From contig VJWN01000003.1 in assembly GCA_007644065.1 (NCBI GenBank), forward strand, positions 1,240,001-1,304,000: a stretch of 64,000 bases of DNA, read 5' to 3'. Each line of letters opens with the position of its first letter. Position 1 is the stretch's first letter. Both the position numbers and the translations under genes were made by a program. The notes beneath the pieces are model-generated. The model was not told where the DNA came from. It saw nothing but the letters and a program-made list of their open reading frames with translations, and did not search any database. This DNA comes from Margaritispora aquatica. Taxonomy: Eukaryota; Ascomycota; Leotiomycetes; Helotiales; Discinellaceae. Shown piece after piece: positions 58,911-64,000 of this stretch.

Positions 58911-60198
58911 TCTAGCTAAACTCCTTGCTATCTGATTTTGAGTAGTTGTGAATACGTCACGTTAAGTGAGTGAGTGAGTGAGTGAGTGATAGACACCCCC
59001 TTGGGCTAAAAAGAGGGGGTTGGAGATTTTCGAAACGGACGAAAAATCCCACTTGCTTGGTTTAGTTGACGTGATTTCCGGCTTCCTTCAAGTAAGGTAA
59101 GTAGGTACTGTATCTCGGCTCTGAATACCTAGGTAGGTAGGTAGGACGGACAGTGAGGGTTTGACTTGCAACTAAGGTAGGTAGGTAAGATCTTGCCTTA
59201 TTCCGTTGGTTGTTGGTTGTTGTTGTCGTTTCGGACAAACCGTTTATTCGGTTATGAGGTACAGTAAGTAGCCTTAGTCTAATGAGGCAGGTAGGTAGAT
59301 ATCACTCCAGCAATCTTACAACACAACAACAAATAACCCAACTGATCGAAGCTGATCGCTGCGTCATCCCACGAGAAAGATCCACAATTGAAACCCACCT
59401 TTAGGAATACAGGGAATACAGGTCCGCCATTACAACCAAGTCAACATAACATGTCTGTGGATATCGAACGTGAACCTCTCGATACAGCGGGTAGATATTG
59501 CATTGCATATGTTGCGGGGAGAGTATATCCCGATGTCAGCAAGTATGTCATTCGGATTCCAAGGTCCATCTCAGGTACACCACCTGCAAGATGGATACAT
59601 ACATTGGGATTCAATGGCATCTACTCTTGCAACAGGACAGTTAATGTGTGACTTCGAAGCAGCACAATCACCCCGAATATTTCATCTCAAGTCAGAGTTT
59701 GTGCATAAGGTATGTGTGTTTGTGAGAAACATATGCATTCTTGCTACTCCGTCAAAAGCATTACAGTCCTCGGATCCGTCAAATTCAGCAAAGCCATCGC
59801 ATCGCATCCCGTCCCGTCCCTTTCCATCCCATGCTCCAGAAGATATCGCTGTCTCCCCCCCCTTTAAAAAAACAATCCGGCAAAGAGTAAAAAATCCGGT
59901 CAAATCCACCGAAACTACAATCATGAAGTGCTACCATCCCCAACGCCGTCGCTCGCTAAAACCTAAGCAGCAGCCAAAAAAAAAAAAAAAGTAAAACGCT
60001 GCGCTTCCAAACATTGCTTCACCCTGAAGAGGGTCCTGCTTACACTTACAAAATAGCAAAATAACATACTGCCTGAAATACAACGCTGTGTATTGGGTAT
60101 CGTGGTTGCAAATCGGCCGTTAAAAGTCGGTGTTGTACAGACAAACGAAAGTTAGTTTCCGCCTCTAATATGCTGCTCTAGACCACATCGTGGTGTGA
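58911..60198. other. Intergenic region with tetranucleotide repeats
   Basis: Promoter side of the GNAT gene and 3' flank of the FNIP gene. Contains (GAGT)n at about 58966-58989 and several AGGT tetranucleotide runs at about 59129-59145, 59175-59190 and 59285-59300. The 174-codon frame ending near 59994 finishes in a poly-A-coded lysine run and is not accepted. Confidence 0.5.
58966..58989. repeat. (GAGT)n tetranucleotide microsatellite
   Basis: About six uninterrupted GAGT units upstream of the GNAT start, likely polymorphic. Confidence 0.85.
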
Positions 60199-63100
60199 TC
60201 ATTCCTGCTCGATACTGGACAACCAACTCCTCACTCCTTCACGAAGGAAACTCTCTCTTTCCGTTTCACTCTCTATATCTCCCTTCTCTCGTCTGCTTTC
60301 TTGTACTTCGCGTACAATCTCCTCCAGAGCACTCAGTACCATCTTCTTGCACTCATTTCTCGGAACTTCTAATTTGTGTCCAAAGATACCAGGAATCCTA
60401 ACATCGGAATCGGACCGTTCACGATGACCACCTCGTCGAGATGTGGAACGAGATGAGCATGCTGAACAAGCTTTAGACTCTTGGCCTGATTGTGCTATGA
60501 TACGTTCAACAGCATCAATCAAAGTCTCGTCCATCGAGATTATAGGCTCTTCGATAAAGCGTTCATCAAGGCGATTTTCGCTTCCATCAACTGATGGAGT
60601 AAGTTGGGCTGTGGAATACACATTCCCGTAACGTGAGTCGACATAGCTAGGGTTGCTGCGTGTGGCAGCTGCTTCTCGTACTTTGATAAGCCGGCGATAA
60701 CGAATATGTTTGATCGTGAAGTTAGTAGTATCTGCAATGACAGCGCTACTGATGTCAACCCAACGATCAGCTCTGGAGCCGTCGGGAGTCGGATTGAGTA
60801 TAGGTGTTGGCTCTGCACGCATGGAAGCTTTGACGTCCTCTAGGAGATCTATCTGTCCAGGAATAGCTTGAAGTGCAAAGTCTGGATGATACCTAGGCAG
60901 CCATCCACCAACATTAATGGTCAAATCCATTTCATTACTCGTACGAGAATGATGCTCAAAACCATCCATACCATTCCCCATACCTGGCGTGGAGAGATAG
61001 CCACTGCTAGATGGCGAACTAACAGCTGTTTCATAGCAGAGATAGTCTGGTAGTGGGACGTCAATGTCAATGACACCATCCTGCTCGTTGATAGAAGTCT
61101 TGACTGGCGATTCGTATGCTCCAGTTGGGTCTGGTATTCTTGGAGCCACTGGAATGACCTGTTCGGGAAGGCCGTCCGCCTGTTCATCCTCAGGTCTTGC
61201 GGTCGATGCACTCCCGGATTCCGACTTTCTCTGTTCCCGCTCTTGTTGTTCCTTTGTTTGTTGAAATGGAGCGGAAGTGACCTCTTCAACCATCTTCGCT
61301 AAGGTGCCTTTCTTGACGGGTGATTTAAGGCCATTGTAGTGAGGATCATTGATTTCGAGACCATCGATCGCCGATGGCTCGATACTTGTGGAGGCTGTTG
61401 AACCACGTCTCCTCGAGCTCCAAAATCCACTTATCATACTACCCCATCGCGAGTTCTGCCCTTGAGAATCAATGCTATCGGTGCTGTATTGACCACTACT
61501 CTCACCACGGTTCAGAGAGCGTTTCAAATCCTCTGTAGCAAGACTACCACTACTCCCAGGTCGTGGAATAGGTCCTGTACCTCTAGTATTACGTCGTGTC
61601 GAGAAATGGGGCACCGTCGTGACTGGTGTGGCTGTTGATGTAGTTGTAGTGCTACTTTTTCTAGTATTGAGGTCGCTCCCTGGAATCGGCAGGTTGGCAG
61701 TCTTCACGGAAACTGCATCCGAAGGACGCCGGTCATGATAGATTTCGGGCCCGAGATGGCCTGTAGTTTGGACAGGCTGTGTAGGAAAGCTCATGGTTCT
61801 TGTGTGATTGCTTCTAGCTCCTCCACTACGTTTGTTGATCTTTCTTCGCAACGACTCTTCCCGCAGAATCGGCACTGCATAATTGGGAGGTGACTGTGAA
61901 TACCCCCCAAAGGATGTGGAAGTGCTCGGACGATGATAACGCCCAGGAGGTGCCAACTGTTGGAAGGCAGGGAGGAAAGCCGATAGAAGGAAGATCAATC
62001 GGCGAGCCATGACTTTGTTGTTCGACACGATGATCGTCCGTGCTGGCAAAGAAATGTCATCATCTTTGTTTGATCTTTGTTGTTGGAGATGGCGACGGCG
62101 ATACCAACTTGGACCAAGAGCCTGAAGCCACTCAGTATGGTTGCCCAGAAATCCAGTCAAAAGGTTGAAGAAAAAGAAGCCTTCGTCCTTTCCCCCAGCC
62201 CATTTGCCAACCTGTCTTGCTTCTTCACGCCAGATACCCCATCTACCCTGACCAGTAATGACTTGATTAGCCTTAATACCATCGACAATACGATGGCGAG
62301 CAGCATCCACTTCCTTGTGAATTGTTGGAGCTTGCATCAAACAATTTGCCGTTAGTTGAACTAGTTTAGCGTTCGTCTTCGGAACTTTGAAAGGTTTGAT
62401 ATCTTCCAAGACCCGTTTACCAGATCTTGATACACTGGCTGACATTGCTCGTAAATGCGTACCCTCCTTTCTTGGATCTGGGGAGCTAATATCCGCATGC
62501 CTTAGCATTGGGAGTAAAACGCTCGTCAATACAGCTTGCAAGTGAGAAAGTGATCGCATGATGATATCCCAGTGTTGAGTGATCATATCGATACGATCGT
62601 CAATATCACTTGAGAAGGAAGACTCGAGAGACTCGACTCCAAATCCATGGCCAAGCATGGTCCAACCAGATTTCCGTGTCGAATTAAAAGACGAAGGAAA
62701 GGATTCCTGCTCCGTGTAAGAGCTAGGTCCACGAAAGCTAGATCTTGAAGTTGGAACCGAATGTGAGTGCGTAGCTTGAGGCAAATGGATAACAAGACCA
62801 ACAGCATACATGGGCGTTCTCTTCTGTTTTGGTTGTGGCTTCTTCTTTTCTTCATCGTGGGTCCTTTTCTCGCCAACGGCAGGGAATGGATATCCCTTGG
62901 TCTCGGGTTGATGTTGTTCTCCCGAAGTAGGAGTCGTGTTCTGAGTATTTGTAGTCTCGACGGTTGAATCTTCATTAGGTAGAGTAACAGGAAACATTCG
63001 TGTAATCAAAACCTTCTTCCTCTCGCCTTTGGATGATGTGCTTGGACTGTGGAAGCCAGCCGATGTCGGCCCATGAACTGTGTCTGATGTAAAGGATTGT

Positions 63101-63837
63101 GCCAATTTACTGCTCCGCATTCCCATTCCTGAGCGTCCAAAGGAGCCATTGTTCTCGCCCATATAGGAGCTCGAAGTGGTCGGTGCTTTAGATTCTGTCG
63201 GGATAATGTGAACCTTCGTGCCTGTGCCTTTGTATGCCAGAACATCGGAATTGCCAAAAATGCAGTTGGAAAAAACAGTGACCTCTTCCTTATATTCTCT
63301 CGCTGATCTCTGCCCCTCCGTCTCACTGAAACTTTGTGTCTTCGCATGGTGTGGTCTGCGATCGAAAGCTCCAAAGGCTCGAGGTGTATTGGATTCCTGT
63401 ATAATGACTGGTCTGGTATTTTGTCCTATGCTCCCCTTGCGCGGGGAACTAATAGACCTACGGCCTTCACGCGTGTTATATCCTGGCCCTGTTGCTGGAG
63501 CTTGTCGATCGACCACTGAGCTTGGTGCCGGGAGCGGGTGACTGTCGTAGAGTAGTTGTGAAGCAGGAGATGTTGGGGTAGCTTCCTGCATTATGATGAC
63601 TCGAACATCTCGCATATCAAGATCAATCTCGCCATTGAGATCAAAGCTGCTGGTTGCAGCTGGCGTAATAGTAGTTCCTGACGACAGCGGAAACACTTGA
63701 TCATTGTGACATAGTGCATCCGCAGAAGGGAAGAGAAGATTGTATGTGAAGCCTTCTTCGATGGTCGAATTCAAGGGTGGCGTGCGAGGACTTGGGGTCG
63801 GCGCGGCCTGTGATAGTAATCTGCCCAACAAAGACAT
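60199..63837 (-). CDS. Folliculin-interacting protein (FNIP / Lst4 family), 1212 aa
   Basis: A single 1213-codon frame. FNIP/Lst4 pairs with folliculin/Lst7 as a GAP for the RagC/Gtr2 GTPase and so promotes TORC1 activity on amino-acid refeeding. FNIP N-terminal features: FTYNLLFPSADAL near residue 30, DLDMRDVRVIIMQE near 75, then EEVTVFSNCIFGNSDVLAYKG near 190 and KVLITRMFPV. The middle part contains MYAVGLVIHLP, the first strand of the longin/DENN-like fold, and ITQHWDIIMRSLSHLQAVLTSVLLPML. NNKVMARRLIFLLSAFLPAF belongs to the DENN-like part. Long serine-rich spacers follow, then a C-terminal conserved region (GGWLPRYHPDFALQAIPG; NFTIKHIRYRRL; KKMVLSALEEIVREVQES). The start ATG at 63837 gives the natural MSLLGRLLS N terminus. 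Confidence 0.88.
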   Translation of the reverse strand: MSLLGRLLSQAAPTPSPRTPPLNSTIEEGFTYNLLFPSADALCHNDQVFPLSSGTTITPAATSSFDLNGEIDLDMRDVRVIIMQEATPTSPASQLLYDSHPLPAPSSVVDRQAPATGPGYNTREGRRSISSPRKGSIGQNTRPVIIQESNTPRAFGAFDRRPHHAKTQSFSETEGQRSAREYKEEVTVFSNCIFGNSDVLAYKGTGTKVHIIPTESKAPTTSSSYMGENNGSFGRSGMGMRSSKLAQSFTSDTVHGPTSAGFHSPSTSSKGERKKVLITRMFPVTLPNEDSTVETTNTQNTTPTSGEQHQPETKGYPFPAVGEKRTHDEEKKKPQPKQKRTPMYAVGLVIHLPQATHSHSVPTSRSSFRGPSSYTEQESFPSSFNSTRKSGWTMLGHGFGVESLESSFSSDIDDRIDMITQHWDIIMRSLSHLQAVLTSVLLPMLRHADISSPDPRKEGTHLRAMSASVSRSGKRVLEDIKPFKVPKTNAKLVQLTANCLMQAPTIHKEVDAARHRIVDGIKANQVITGQGRWGIWREEARQVGKWAGGKDEGFFFFNLLTGFLGNHTEWLQALGPSWYRRRHLQQQRSNKDDDISLPARTIIVSNNKVMARRLIFLLSAFLPAFQQLAPPGRYHRPSTSTSFGGYSQSPPNYAVPILREESLRRKINKRSGGARSNHTRTMSFPTQPVQTTGHLGPEIYHDRRPSDAVSVKTANLPIPGSDLNTRKSSTTTTSTATPVTTVPHFSTRRNTRGTGPIPRPGSSGSLATEDLKRSLNRGESSGQYSTDSIDSQGQNSRWGSMISGFWSSRRRGSTASTSIEPSAIDGLEINDPHYNGLKSPVKKGTLAKMVEEVTSAPFQQTKEQQEREQRKSESGSASTARPEDEQADGLPEQVIPVAPRIPDPTGAYESPVKTSINEQDGVIDIDVPLPDYLCYETAVSSPSSSGYLSTPGMGNGMDGFEHHSRTSNEMDLTINVGGWLPRYHPDFALQAIPGQIDLLEDVKASMRAEPTPILNPTPDGSRADRWVDISSAVIADTTNFTIKHIRYRRLIKVREAAATRSNPSYVDSRYGNVYSTAQLTPSVDGSENRLDERFIEEPIISMDETLIDAVERIIAQSGQESKACSACSSRSTSRRGGHRERSDSDVRIPGIFGHKLEVPRNECKKMVLSALEEIVREVQESRREKGDIESETERESFLREGVRSWLSSIEQE

Positions 63838-64000
63838 CTTGAGGTTTCGTTTCGAAGCTGAAAGGTCCTTGGTATCTGGTGCTAGTTCTTATTCGAAAGC
63901 TCTCTGCCAATTGTATTCCTTTGGCACGGCCATCTTCGCGTGGAGTCCAGTTTCGATGTGATGTGATGTGATGTGTTGCTGTTCCGTCCTTGACGGATCG
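63838..64000. promoter_or_regulatory. Proximal upstream region of the FNIP gene
   Basis: Window edge. Contains ATGTG reiterations at about 63956-63975; no site recognised. Confidence 0.4.

Noticed and set aside
59470..59994. 174-codon plus-strand frame
   Set aside because: Does not start at ATG, crosses low-complexity sequence and ends in lysines coded by a poly-A run.
1..64000. CRISPR array, rRNA or tRNA genes
   Set aside because: No regularly spaced identical repeats with unique spacers, and no sequence with both tRNA A- and B-box consensus found by eye; a covariance-model scan would be the decisive test.

Overview
The window reads as chromosomal DNA of a filamentous ascomycete. Protein-coding genes carry short introns (mostly 50 to 150 nt) with GTATGT/GTAAGT-type donors and CTAAC/CTAAT branch sites. 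A fungal-specific elongation factor 3 is present, and a dead transposon shows a repeat-induced-point-mutation (RIP) pattern of TAG stops. Gene content and style suggest a Leotiomycete (Sclerotinia/Botrytis-like); that placement is inference. Exon joins were worked out by hand from splice signals and reading phase.

Layout, left to right. 0-8 kb: the 3' end of an MDR oxidoreductase, a RIP-inactivated Tc1/mariner element (1467-2847), then two small conserved-type genes of unknown function. 8.4-12 kb: translation elongation factor 3. 12-16 kb: a gene-poor stretch with one weak split-gene candidate. 16-18 kb: a secreted GH15 glucoamylase with a CBM20 starch-binding domain. 18.4-31.8 kb: a dense housekeeping block with an Asi1/Asi3-like membrane RING ligase, tRNA-splicing endonuclease subunit Sen34, a small membrane protein with a probable GC-AG intron, Elongator subunit Elp4, RNA polymerase subunit Rpb8, a DUF4743-type Nudix hydrolase, a Hikeshi/Opi10 protein and a Ynd1-like apyrase. 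31.8-41.7 kb: a sparse, repeat-bearing region with a pseudogene interrupted by two TAG codons, two families of diverged repeats and a seven-exon S1/P1 nuclease containing a 12-nt micro-exon. 41.7-64 kb: a four-LysM protein with a lytic-transglycosylase-like domain, Iml1 (GATOR1/SEACIT), Urb1/Npa1, an eIF4E-transporter-like protein, a GNAT acetyltransferase and a folliculin-interacting (Lst4/FNIP) protein.

Functional threads. Translation and ribosome production are well represented (EF-3, Elp4 for tRNA wobble modification, Sen34, Rpb8, Urb1, 4E-T-like). Two negative or positive regulators of TORC1 amino-acid signalling (Iml1 and the FNIP protein) lie about 11 kb apart. Secreted degradative functions are glucoamylase and S1 nuclease. 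No biosynthetic cluster, CRISPR array or convincing tRNA/rRNA gene was seen. The most unusual gene is the LysM plus transglycosylase-like protein, and the clearest unusual locus is the mariner relic, which keeps a full-length frame with fourteen internal stops and no indel.
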